From positions 17,108,690 through 17,172,689 of the forward strand of contig CM060850.1 of the NCBI GenBank assembly GCA_030737835.1: a stretch of 64,000 bases of DNA, read 5' to 3'. Under the pieces are notes generated by a model, which saw nothing but the letters and a program-made list of their open reading frames with translations, was not told the origin of the DNA and ran no database searches. The translations under genes were made by a program, and so were the position numbers. Below are positions 33,999 through 44,912 of this stretch, one piece after another (positions within the stretch are counted from its first letter, which is position 1; each line of letters opens with the position of its first letter). This stretch comes from Acorus gramineus. Lineage: Eukaryota; Streptophyta; Magnoliopsida; Acorales; Acoraceae.

Positions 33999-34436
33999 GA
34001 GTCTAGGTTTTATGAAACTTGATAATATTTTGTAATTGTCATATAGATGCATTTTTTGTTAGAGTTGGATAGGATGAATTGATCATAGTTTTCACAACTT
34101 TTTTTCACTTTATCTTTTTTGATGTATTTCTGTGTCTATATGATCATCTTCCAACTTTAATTATGTTTTTTTTGCTTTATGTGTAATAGTCAACTTAAGT
34201 TTGGTTGTTTTTGTTTATGAACCTTTCTAACTTGTTGTATACTTATATTTAGTAGATGTTTTGCTTTGGTTGTACATGATATGTCTGTATATCATGTTTT
34301 GTAGATACAACATGGACTATTTTAGATTCCCGAATTTTTCTGAATTTTTTTTCGGATCTTACCCCGAATAATCCGAACCGAACTCAACCTCTACCGAATT
34401 ATTGCCGAATCCCGAATTTGTGACTATGTCAACAAC

Positions 34437-34766
34437 TTGTTCCCTAAGACAAACAAAATTGTCCCAATTTCCTCTTTAGGTAGAGAGAGGGAACCACACT
34501 AGCTAGCTACTCTCCTTGACTGATGTTGTTGTTATTGTTCTTCTTCCTTCCAATAATGCAATGAGGGTTTCTCCCCTTGATTTCTGCCGTACTGTCTTTC
34601 TGTAGTAACCATCTCTCTCCATCATCAACCATGAGGTCTATCAAAACTTACAAAAATAGTGTACACAAGTTACTTAACAGTATAGAAAAGTTACTTAATA
34701 ATGAATATAAAAAAATTACCATTTAACTTTGAGTACAAATAGTATAAAAAATGAACAAATGGTAAA
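34437..34766. other. Short spacer, nothing recognised
   Basis: This is sequence between the hAT duplication and the LINE start. It may include the LINE 5' UTR. Confidence 0.3.
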
Positions 34767-36145
34767 ATGACAGAGAAGGGGAAGGCGATTGTGACGGAGA
34801 CGACGGAGAAAGCGGTGACAGCAGATCAACTGAGGGCGGGCGGCGATCGAGGCGCAAAAGAACACCCTTCACGTAGGAGGGCTGGCAGAGGAGGTGAATG
34901 AGACCATTCTCCATTCGGCTTTCATCCTGTTCGGAGACATCCAGGAAGTGAAGACCCCACTCGATCGGGCTACGAAGAAGCATCGATCTTTTGGCTTTGT
35001 GACCTTCTGCCCGAAGGAGGATGCGTCAACCGCCATGGGTAACATGGATGGCGCTGAGCTGTTCGGTCGCGCCCTTTCTGTCAACTACGCCTTGACAAAA
35101 CGTAGCTTGGGAGACGCCGTGAAAGGAGTTGCCCGCCCCATACCGGAAGGTTGTGACGACAATAGACCAAGTCATGTCGGAGGAAGCACGGGAGGAGAGG
35201 TTGTAAGACAAAGGGGGGTCGGGTGGCGGAGTCGTGGTGGAGTCATCTCCAAGACTGAAAGATCAAATGTTTTCGATGCTTGGGGGATGGCCATTTCGCT
35301 AGGGAGTGTCGTGAACCCCCAAAATGCTGGAAATGTCAGAAATTAGGACACAGGAGCACTGTTTGTCTAGATCCAAGCCCAAGGACCTCGGGGAGATCGA
35401 TGGTGGCCCCAACTCAGGCCCCTTCCATACCATCAGAGTTGGTCAACTTAAAGTGGTCTCCTCACCTTGCGGAGAGAGCTCGATTTCTGGACCGAAGCGT
35501 TATAACGTCCTGGGAAGGGTCACAGATTAGGAGCCTGGAGCTATCATGGAAGCACTGCAAGTAAGGTGGAAGGGTATTGATTTTTCGAGGTCCTGGTGAT
35601 TGGGAGGTGGGAAGGTGATTTTGAGGCTCCAATCCTTGGAGGCAAGAGATTATCTGTTGAGCCAGGCATTTCTTCATGTGTGGGATGGGCGTCTGGTGTT
35701 CCAGAAGTGTTCTTTTTCTCTAGGGGCTGAAGCTCCAGAGGGGAAGGAGGTGGAACTATACCTCCAGGGGCTCCCATCTCCGATGACGAACAGGGGGGAT
35801 GGATCCATCAACAGAGATTCTGCGCGCCGAAGCTCGGAAAGCAAAGCCGAGAATGATCTGTCAAACGGCTCACGCGACGTGGTGGCTAAAGATGTCAGAG
35901 TATCAGAGACTCGTGGCGCTCCTGGATTGGTAGGTGATTCCCTCCCATCCCATCAACCGTCTGAGGTACGACAAGAGCCCGCGAGGTTGGACCTGGGTAA
36001 ACGGGGTCTGCAACTTGTCAGAGGAGCGATTGACCCACCGACGGCTCTGTCAAAAGAAGATCACTTGCCGAAGAGAGAAGACGTGTTTGTCGCAGCAAAA
36101 GAGTCATGTCCAGCTAGTTGTAAACGTGGCAGGAGGACAGGCTGA
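34767..36145 (+). pseudogene. LINE ORF1 with cell-type RRM domain
   Basis: An RRM domain (about 34850-35100: QKNTLHVGGLAEEV, ILFGDIQEVKTPLD, KHRSFGFVTF, NMDGAELFGRALSVNYAL) has both RNP motifs. It resembles the RRM of plant ATE1 / cyclophilin-33-type proteins much more than a typical L1 RRM. Then come two CCHC knuckles (CFRCLGDGHFAREC and CWKCQKLGHRSTVC, 35270-35375) and a DUF4283-like piece (GGKVILRLQSLEARDYLLSQ, from 35600). RNA-binding ORF1 proteins coat LINE RNA. The frame changes at least three times (near 34835, between the RRM and the knuckles, and near 35550), so it is a pseudogene. Confidence 0.7.
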
Positions 36146-36880
36146 GCTCCTTAATCATATGGGCCGTAGTGTTGGGCCAGGAGTTGGGTCAGGGGCCCAT
36201 CTATCTGGGTCGAATTTAAGTGAACCCAGTATTCATGGGTCTCTGGGCCCGGGTTCTTGGCCAATTTTTATGATGAGGAAGGGAGGCTTCAGTGGTAATG
36301 GAATCCGGATACACACGTGGGAGATTCGGAGGGGAGACGTGCTATCTTGGGCAGCCCTGCGGGTTCCATGGCGAGATATTCAAGTCATTGTGGAGTTCCA
36401 AGCAGCCCTCCTGGTACGTGTAAGCAGCGCATAAAGTCTATTGTGGTGGGGCACTTCGAACATCATCGATCCTCCTCCGAGGATCCATGCGGCAGCTATG
36501 GTTCAATGGAGTTTGAGAGCTCTTTTTGCCTGGAGGATGGGATGCTTTCCATCTGTGGGTCTCCACAACACAATATTGAGATTCAAGAGGGGGGTGAACT
36601 AGCATTGCAGGTGTTCAATGGAGCTGCTGATCAATAGGGAGAGGCGGAGCGCTCCCTGGCCCGCACCCTTTCCCCTCCGCACCATATAAACAATCCCCGG
36701 GGTGCACAAAGGTGTGTAGCGTTGGAGTGACATTAAGTTCAACTAAAGAAAAGGGGAGGCTCAAACAGTTTCTGGCGTCCAGATCCCGTCTTATCCTTGA
36801 GGAGGATGTAGTGATGGACCATGAAGTCACTGGGTGCCTTGTGCATCATGTGTACTTCTAGTAGGGACTGATACCTTTTT

Positions 36881-37667
36881 ATGATCAGAATGCTTAACTA
36901 GAACGTACGGGGTCTCAACAACCCAATAAAAAAGGCGGCAGTCAACGATGTGATTAGTGCGAACAAGATAAACCTGGTGCCTGCAGGAAACCGAAATGCC
37001 AAGCTTCTCTCGGTCAGATCTGAGAGTTATCAGGGCAGGGGATTTAAATGCTTTCGAAGCTAAAGATTCAGTAGGGGCCTCGGGGGGTATAGTGATGCTA
37101 TGGAATGATCAAGTTTGGAAGAAGGTCGACGTAAGTTGTGGCCAGTTTTCAATTTCAGTGGTCTTGGAGGAGGTGTGCTCCGGCTGGAGGTGGCTATGGT
37201 CAGGGGTGTATGGACCCAACGATGATGCAGCAAGGGGAGCTTTATGGGAGGAACTAAAGAGGGCACATACAACCCTGACCTAGAAGAAGTGGCACCTCTC
37301 TCGAGTGTGGATAGAGACCGGAGATGTCGCATAAAGGAGGAATGGCAGTCAATTCTGCGTATGGAGGAGGCAGAGTGGCGGCAAAGGTCAAGGGAAATAT
37401 GGCTTAAAGAAGGAAAACGAGCAAACAAAATCTTGAAGATAAAGGTGGGGAACCAGATTTTATGCAAATTAGGAAGAGATTGAACAGAGTCTCGTGGAGC
37501 ACTTCAAGAAGGCTTTCAAACGACGGCACTATTAGGCACCGGACTGGGTAGATGAAAACATGGGCAGGGTCCCTAGTGATCAATGGCAGAACATAGACTC
37601 TAATGTCTCAGAAGAAGAGATACATAAGGCAGTTTTCTTTTGTTCCTTGAAAGAGGCTTTTTTTTAG
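36881..37667 (+). pseudogene. LINE ORF2 remnant (endonuclease start, pre-RT region)
   Basis: It starts MIRMLN then NVRGLNNPIKK, the classic N-terminus of plant L1 endonuclease (WNVRGLNDPxK). GGIVMLWNDQVWKKV and SGVYGPNDDAARGALWEEL follow in a second frame, then the linker before the reverse transcriptase (EEAEWRQRSREIWLKEGKRA) and SEEEIHKAVF. Roughly a hundred or more residues of endonuclease and all catalytic RT motifs are absent. Confidence 0.75.
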
Positions 37668-37749
37668 ATGTCCAATTGTGGTTATTTCTAAGTATAACTT
37701 GAAGTAAATTTTTGAATTTTTGGACGGTCAAAATTGGGGTATCTACAAT
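37667..37749 (-). mobile_element. Tat-type LTR start fragment
   Basis: On the minus strand from 37749 it reads TGTAGATACCCCAATTTTGA, the same terminus as 22603 and 42881; only about 83 bp remain before the LINE. Just upstream on the minus strand is GATGAGGGATAA, purine-rich, consistent with a polypurine tract, so this would be a 3' LTR with its internal region toward higher coordinates. Confidence 0.6.
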
Positions 37750-38615
37750 TATCCCTCATCGGACGGAGTCTTTATGTGGAACAAAAAGACTTCGATCGAT
37801 GATAAGGAAAGCGACCCCTATTTTGGCCAGCCCAACCTTTAAAAAGTTTAGGTAACATGACCAATATTGTTCAAGGAGTTGATTTAGATTGTCAGAGGTT
37901 AGGTCTTGACTAGAATTCTCAACCAAAAAGATGATCCAGGTGGAAGGCGGAAAAAGTAAAGTAGCGAGTGATCCAACATTCAGATGGGGTTCTTAGCCAT
38001 CGTGCACGGAGCAACCCGGGTCAGTTCCCTTGTGCCTACCATACCCGTGCTTTGGTAACTCAGCAAATCAAGGGGATATCACAGACAGAAAGCAAATAAA
38101 ATGTGTTTGATTTGGTGAATTGGATCATCCAAAGGACAAAGAATTCTGAAAAAAACCAGAACTGACGAAATTCGAACTAAACAGTACTGAAAATGTGATA
38201 AAACTTCAAAAGAGTTGTGTTTGATCAAGTAAGACTTGGAAATAAACGAATACATGGCTGTTTGGTTTAGAAAATTTGGAAATGAAAGCGCTTTTGGCAA
38301 AGGGCAGGGGGCGGCTACTAGATATGAGCCGGCAGGGAAAAGGGGCGGCCACTGGTGTTTAGCCGTCGGGCCTGGGGCGGCTACTCGCGGGTAGCCTCTG
38401 GCCAACTGGGCCTATTATAACCGAAAAGTCACCCTCTCTCTCTCTCTCCTACGTTTCAAAACGGTTTCTCTCCCTCCATTACTCCTTCTTCATTTCAAAA
38501 CAAAAAACTTTGATTTTCTTAAACCTCTCTTCCTCCATTTTTACCTAATCCATCTTTTCCTCTTGATTTTGAAATCCTAAGTTTGGGTTCTCCTTTTTCT
38601 TTCCAATCCGAGGAG
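37750..38615. other. Spacer with promoter-like, CT-rich part before the plant mobile domain gene
   Basis: No gene. At 38297-38400 GCGGCTAC / GTAGCC pairs like those of the Tat-type LTRs occur. A (CT)n-rich stretch (38425-38600) precedes the ATG at 38616 and fits a 5' UTR. Confidence 0.4.
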
Positions 38616-41600
38616 ATGACGAGGTTGAAGGAGATTGTTTCAATGGGGAAACGACCGCGGGTGGCCCGTGGAAACCGTAGCCCGAGCTCTTCATCATCGG
38701 AAGGTGATAGGGCGGAGGAGGAGGTGGGGGGAGAGGGGATAGGTGCGGTGGAGGTGCCGTTGGTGGGCGCCGGTGTGGGTGAGGTCGGGGACATGCCTTC
38801 GAGGGTTGTCCCAGGGGTTTCTATGGTTCCTAGGGGTGATGTGATCGGGTATACGCGCAAGAGGAGGCGTGGTGATCAACCGGTGGTGGTCGAAGAGGTG
38901 GGTTCGGAGGCCGGAGGGTCGGCCGAAGGTTTTGTTGATGGGGTAGAGGTTGAGGGGGTTAGTGAGAGTCAGAGGGCATCATTGGATGCCATTGTAGGGA
39001 TGTTGGAGAGAGAGACCTAAGAGACCATGGCTGAGGATGAGGAAAGGAGGGCTCTAGGGGACTATGAGGCTTTGGCCTCCGGCGCGGCGGGCGCGGAGGA
39101 AGGCAGGGGTGTAGGTCGAGGCTGCAAGGGCTAAGAATGTGGATATAGGGGCCACGGAGGCCGGTGCTGATGTTAAGGCCAGGAGGCCATGGCTGAGGAG
39201 GAGGGAGATGACGGGGAGGAGTGGGATTATGACGGGATGGACGATCCCGACGAGGTTGAGGTGGACACTTCCGGGTCCACACGAGCCACGATATTCTCCT
39301 AATTTCCTTTGTCTAGTTTTTATTTTTGATATATGTATATGTCTTTGTGGTATGAATAATGCAAGAAATGTGTATATGCGTTTTTAATAGGCATGCTTGT
39401 CTGCGTGTAAAAATGATCATGGTGGGATTCTATGAGCATGTTTTATGATCTTTGGCATAGGGGGGGGGGGGGGGAGTTATGGTGGTGTTTACATGTATTT
39501 CATGAGTCTAAGAAATAATCACGGTAGGTTTACATATTGTGTGTATTCTCAAGGGAGGGACAATCTTTCACATGTTTTCATTAGCGTGTTTATGTTGCAA
39601 AAGGGTTATGTAAGCATAGGATAGAGATGGCCATGGTGGGTTAAAGGGATGGGCAAATATGTGATTTATATGAAGAAGTCCTATAGCAAGGGAGACTGAA
39701 TTTTCCTTTAGGCTCATATATTCCATGCTTTTTTTTATTTTGGTATGCGAGAATTGTTTTACTAAGCATGGTTTAGAGTGAAAATTTTGTTTAGATTCAG
39801 AATTCTTACCTCTTGAACACTATCTTTAAGGGACTAACCCATTTTCTTTTTGTTTTAGCGGCCGAACAGTATTCGGGCCCTTTGGCATGGGACGAAGAGG
39901 TGGTACTTTGCCATGGGCAATGGGGGAGAGACTTGGTGGACGGAGCGCGCACTTCCGCTCCTTGTTTTTTATCGAGCCCTTCCACGTTCATCACCCGTAT
40001 CTTGAGGCGTTGGCAGAGCGGTGGGATCCAGAGAGTTGCACATTTATCCTCCCCACAGGTGCGGTGATGCCGACGCTTGAGGATGTCATGCGGATTATGG
40101 GCTTCCCAGCCTTGGGTGATGCGGTGATAGCGGCTACCAGTCCCGACTACAAGGTGCTCTTCTGAGAGTTGAACGGTGACTGGGAGTATGTGGAGCGGGA
40201 GAGGATGTTGAACCGAATCCCTCTTGGACAGCTGTCGAAGCAGTATCGCCTTGGTTCGTTCACGCGCCTTCAGAAGGGTGAGGTCGCGGCCAGTTTTGAG
40301 AGGAGGAGGCTGATGATCGAGGCCAGGGAGGCCGTTGCATGCCCACAGAGGGCACGGAGGGAGTTGAGGGCGTTCTTCCTTTATTTCTTCGGCCGGGTCC
40401 TCTTCTCGACAGCCTCCGACAAGGTCTCCTCCCACTTCTTGCTTTTGATGGAGAACTTGGAGATGATGGGCCGCTTTGCGTGGGGTGCGGCCACGCTTGC
40501 CCACCTGTTCGTAGAGTTGTCGAAGAAGGTGAAGAGAGCCGGGGGCAAGAACCTTGGCTGTTTCATAGCATTTCTGCAGGTATAGTTAGTGAAAATAGAT
40601 ATTATTTGATCTCTGTTTATTCATTTCACCTGACTTTGGTTTTTGTTTTCTTTCTGGATATTTTCGAGTATGAGCACTTCGCCATTGCTCGTTCGACCTA
40701 GCTGGTCTTTGATCGTGCCCTCCCTTGGGCCATGAGATGGGCGCCTCCAGGGGTTTCTCGCTTGTGTCGCCTCACTCAATTTCGGGAGGACTTCCGCGCT
40801 TTAAAGGAAGAAGAGGTATATATTTTTTGGACTTCTAGCTTGTACTTGATTTTCTTTTGACTAAGCTCTCTTCTTATATTCCTTGGTATCCTTTGCTGTA
40901 GATGACCTGGAGGCCTTATGCGGAGGAGGAGGTTCTGGAGGAGCTGTCGAGGGACGTTTGGCTGATCTTCTTTAATGAAGTCGTCTTCCATGCGATCAGC
41001 CGGGTCGTTCGTCAGCTTGGGTACCACCAGTGGGTGCCTGAGGCTCTATCGAAGCGTCCTTCGATTCTAGTGGCTGGCATTCCTCGGGATACAAATCTCC
41101 TGAGGAACTATGCTGTGTTCTTGCGGAGATGGGTCGAGAGGGGAACATTGGTTGAGCGCCGCCCCGACATGACATCGAACAATGACTATTTGACTTGGTA
41201 TCGTCAGGAGTATTCGAGCGTCCTCGAGACCATGGAGGAGGAGATTCCTGATTCCTCTGTGAGTGTAATCCTGGGCTTTCCCTTTTTCTTTTCTTTTCTT
41301 TTCCTCTTCTCTTAAGTGTTTTTGACAGATGTATATATATTTTTTGTGTAGTTTTAAATGAATGAGCTGGAAAAGAAGTTAGAAACCGCCAACCAACATC
41401 TCTAGGAGAGGGCCGATCAGGTGGAACGCTTGAGGATCCATAGGCGTCGCTTGCAGGATCAAGGTGCGGGTCCTTGAGGTTCAGATGGAGGCGAGGGCGA
41501 GGGCCGACGGTGCTTCTTCCTCCTCTGCTCCTCCTCCATTCATGGCTTCTGAGCGAGAGCTTGAGTTGACGAGGGAGTTGGACATGGCACGGAGCGAGTT

Positions 41601-42336
41601 AGTGGCCACGAGGATAGAGCTCAATCGGGCTAGGGAGATTACCATACAGGCTGAGGAGGAAAAGGGCTGGCTGAGGTCTGAGATGGTGTCGAGAGAGGAG
41701 GAGTTTGCCGTCGTGCACCGCGAGCAAGATTCCGTCCAAGTGAGGGTGTTGGAGTTAGAGGCATCGGCGGGCGTTCCTTGAGGTTTGGTGGGAGATTTGA
41801 TCCGTTCCCTTCAGGCGGCCGGAGATAGAGACGAAGACACGCTTTGGTCGAGCGAGGAGAGACTCCAGGCTACGGAGACGAGGGCAAGGGAGCTTGAGGA
41901 GAGGTTGAGGGCACTCGAGGATAGATTGAGAGGGGTGGAGGCACGCCTTCGCCAGAGGTTGGAGAGGAGAGACAGAGACATCCAGCAGGTCCACCTCTGG
42001 GAAGCCACCATGAGGGGGAAATTGGTTGGCGGAGGGGCCATGATTGAGGTGGACCTCGACCTTCTTCCTCTTGAGCGGGAGTATTCTATTTCTGCTTCCT
42101 TGGCCACAAGAGCTACCTTCAGTCAAGCTTCTCGCCCATCAACGACTCAAAGCCGTGGGAGATATGCGAGGGCTGCGTCTTCAATCCGAGAGACCCCTGC
42201 CGCTCCGGACGTTCCAGAGGTTCAATCTTCTCATCAGCCACCGCCTCCTTCTCAGCCAAGTCAAGACACTCCTCCCCCGAACCAGCCTCCCGCGGATGAC
42301 GATACTCCGAGGTATCCTTTTATCAACCTTTGGTAG
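38616..42336 (+). pseudogene. Plant mobile domain (PMD) gene with coiled-coil tail, transposon-associated, broken
   Basis: The N-terminal part (38616-39020) is acidic and Ser-rich, and includes a basic TRKRRRGD stretch. The PMD proper spans about 39855-40570: FFIEPFHVHHPYLEALAERW, TFILPTGAVMPTLEDVMRIM and ASFERRRL are typical of the aminotransferase-like plant mobile domain seen in MAIN/MAIL1-type proteins. Further segments at about 40655-40815 and 40902-41258 (RDVWLIFFNEVVF, GYHQWVPEALS) are separated by intron-like gaps with GTATAT...TGTAG and GTGAGT borders. The last part (41340-42336) is a long coiled coil (AREITIQAEEEKGWL, LEERLRALEDRLRG) with a Pro-rich end. About three breaks. Its strand is opposite to the Tat-type LTR at 37667-37749, and extra antisense genes with PMD are known downstream of pol in Tat-lineage retrotransposons, so it may be such cargo; a free PMD gene is the alternative. 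Confidence 0.65.
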
Positions 42337-42880
42337 AAAACTTCGGAGTTTGGGGACAATAATTTTAAGTTTCCTTCATTGTTTTGTCTTAGGTGATTGT
42401 TTTCGACGATACAGAGCTCAAGATATTGGAGTTGAGGCTTTGGTTGACCTATCCCTTCTTTTGTTTTTATAAAGACTTTTTTTTGGTGTAATTTTTATGT
42501 TTCAGGGACAATTTATGTCTTTCATGCATGATTTATGTATTTAAACATGGGTGTTTAGTTTTGAAAGTATTTTTATTCTAATTTTGATGATTGTGTATGT
42601 GTGTATGTGTGTGGTGAATGGTTGGGTATGCGAATGGACGAATGTGTAAGAGTTAGTATCGATGCATGGATTCGTATACATTTTTAGTTTTGATTGTGTT
42701 TGATTTGTTTTTATACAGGTTTTGTGGATGTATATGTGTATCAAATGTGTATGTACAGGTTTTGGAAATAAAGATTTTTGACAAGTTTTTTCAAAGGTTG
42801 AAGAGTTGATTGAATTGGACTGACAGGAATAGGTGGGGCAGCAAGTGAGGGGCGGCATTTCAGACTAGCCGCCCAGGTGT
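42337..42880. other. Spacer downstream of the PMD gene
   Basis: T-rich with a GTGTATGTGTG run near 42595-42612. A GGCGGC...GCCGCC inverted pair ends right before the LTR of element D. No gene recognised. Confidence 0.35.
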
Positions 42881-44130
42881 AGATACCCCAATTTTGACCA
42901 TCCAAAGAGACAAAAATATTTCAAGTAATATTTAGAAATGACCACATTTGGAAACCATAAATAGAAAACTTCCTTAGAAAACCCGAAACCAGAAACCCTG
43001 GTCCGAACACTTAGAAAAATCTAGGACCTGGATAAGGGCGGCTACTTGAGAGTAGCCGCCCCATACTGGGCGGCTAGTTTCAACTAGCCACCCCCTAACC
43101 AACCCCAAACCGCCTCCTTGGGATGGGACATAAAGCAACATGATTGCGGCGGATTGTTCCTTTTAGCCGCCCCATCTCAGCCGGTTCAACCTCAGTAACT
43201 GACCTAAGCCACCGCTTGTCAGAGATGGGACGTTTGGCAGGTCATGATGGGGGCGGCTACTTGAGAGTAGCCGCCCCTCACTGGGCGGCTAGTTTCAACT
43301 AGCCGCCCCTCACCTGGACACTGTCAGAGAACAAAGATCTAATGGAAGGTCAAATCAAACACCTTATTACCCATTTTGATATATTGTCCAGTGGACACTC
43401 CCCTACCTCTTTTTTACTATAAATAGAGGGGATCTATGACCAATCCAAAACATTCCCAATTGATATGCATACATCATCAATCACTCATAAATCACCCATT
43501 CCTTCCTAAGCCATACCCACACTCACAAACCCTCCCCCACTTAAAACCCTAGAAAGAGAGAGAGGGAAGCTCAATTCCTGCACCAAAACACTTTCCAAAT
43601 CCACTCTCCAAAAACCCAGGTTAAACCTAGTTTAGCCCCTACCAAAACCTAACCCACTTCCTACCCAGGCTCATCCCAATTTGAGCCAAGCACCAGGCGG
43701 CTACTCCTAACTAGCCGTCCCCTACCAGGTGGCTAATCTCCACTAGCCGACCCTCACCTACACACTGATTTCCCAAAACCTCCTTTAGTCAAGTTCCCAA
43801 AGCAAAAGAGGACCCCTATTTTTCACCTCTGTGTGCGGCATGCCCGTATCCCAGAGCGGAGACCCCACAAACTCCCCCACGAAGGCGATCAAATCCAACC
43901 GCAACTTTTCCTGCTTTTTGAGAAAGCAGATGGCGATCACAACCAACCCTGAATCCTCCTGAGGAGCTGTCGGGCACCTCAGCAAGGAACTAAAACCCCG
44001 TCCCCCTTTCGAGAGATGATCCGATCGAACCTGCCAAAGGCGCACACCAGATCCGAATCCCCGAAGAACCCCCACTCACGCAGACCCCAAAGACTGGAAG
44101 AAGGAGGAAGGCTTTTCGGATCACACCCCT
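42881..44130 (+). mobile_element. 5' LTR of element D (3' limit uncertain)
   Basis: It starts TGTAGATACCCCAATTTTGA and aligns with the minus-strand copy 22603-21355 for about 1.2 kb. A TATA-like CTATAAATAG (43421-43430) lies after two pairs of hairpin-forming repeats. No clear primer site was found, so the LTR end is set by where similarity to the other copy stops. Confidence 0.6.
43036..43308 (+). repeat. Hairpin repeats GGGCGGCTA..TAGCCGCCC in the D LTR
   Basis: Four inverted pairs: 43036-43061 (11-bp arms GGGCGGCTACT, 4-nt loop), about 43068-43093 (imperfect), 43251-43276 (same as the first) and 43283-43308 (12-bp arms GGGCGGCTAGTT, 2-nt loop). Two alternating types form a repeated module. 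Related pairs occur at 21780-22450, 38297-38400 and 42845-42878. Confidence 0.8.
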
Positions 44131-44309
44131 AACCTCCTTCCGAAATCCGATACCAACAAGCCTTGCTATCACGGTGGGACCTCCCTCGTGAAAGACAACG
44201 AAATGTAATCCTCTTCTGCTTCCTTCCATAACTTGACTAGAATGCCATCACCCATCTAGGAAAGCTGGAATTTCCCACCCCTCAAGTCAGACCCTCCTCT
44301 ACTTTGCAT

Positions 44310-44470
44310 TACAACATCCCTTACTGCTTTAAGCCACACACAGCTGCGCACCGTTTACTGCTTTAATCACATCCCTTTACTTCTTTAAGCCGCACACAGC
44401 AGCACACCCTTTACCGCTTTAAGCCGCACACAGCTGCGCACCCCTTTGCCGCTTTATTTACTGCTTTACA
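44310..44470 (+). repeat. Tandem repeat in the leader of element D
   Basis: About four units of roughly 35 bp of the form TTTACYGCTTTAAGCCRCAC ACAGCTGCGCACC, between the LTR and gag. Confidence 0.75.
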
Positions 44471-44912
44471 CTTGCATTCATCCACACTATGGACGCCCAC
44501 CTCCATGAGGGAACATTAGAGGAGAAAGCTGACCAAGGAGACCAAACCGCCTAATTCCTTAGTCACCAAGAGGGAAAGATGGCCACCTTAGGATACCCAT
44601 TGTAGAGGACATGTTCAATGACCTCGCCAACTACCACCAGGCCAAGACCTTGAAGCAGGAAACCCCTGTCAAAACCCCCAAGCTTGCCCCACTCCCAAAA
44701 TCCCACAAACACCTAGTATCTCGGGTAATCAGAGTCCCTTTTCGTTCGCCCCGCCTTCCCTCGCGAATCAAATATTTCCAGTAGCTTCTACCCCCGGCCC
44801 TTACCAGGCCATATCCAACCCGGGGCCACTAAACTACCCACCCAAAGCAGAAACACTGGACGAAACTATCCGAAGAATCCTCTCCGAGACTGGTCATTCT
44901 ACCCCCAAACAC

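Larger units (their letters stand above)
30797..34428 (+). mobile_element. hAT transposon, nearly complete
   Basis: The 3.6-kb element is bounded by 13-bp perfect inverted ends CATAGTCACAAAT and an 8-bp duplication with one mismatch. Subterminal ATTCGGC / ATTATTCGG motifs are repeated many times within the first 170 bp and again, inverted, in the last 110 bp, as expected for transposase binding sites. It contains a BED-finger/DUF659/hAT-dimerisation transposase gene (31832-33998). The CT-rich stretch at 31070-31280 looks like the promoter and 5' UTR. The single mismatch in the duplication suggests a relatively young insertion. Confidence 0.88.
34767..37667 (+). mobile_element. L1-type LINE, internally deleted and 3' truncated
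   Basis: The plus-strand LINE has ORF1 (RRM, two CCHC knuckles, DUF4283-like part) and ORF2 (start of the endonuclease, then a jump to the region before the reverse transcriptase). Most of the endonuclease C-half and the reverse transcriptase are missing, and no poly-A tail remains because a Tat-type LTR fragment abuts at about 37667. It is dead. Confidence 0.75.

Noticed and set aside
39461-39474. Poly-G run as a regulatory element
   Set aside because: A simple homopolymer with no conserved partner; length may also be a sequencing artefact, like the poly-C at 28626-28649.
38616-42336. An intact, expressed host regulator with a plant mobile domain
   Set aside because: The reading is broken in about three places and the context is transposon sequence.
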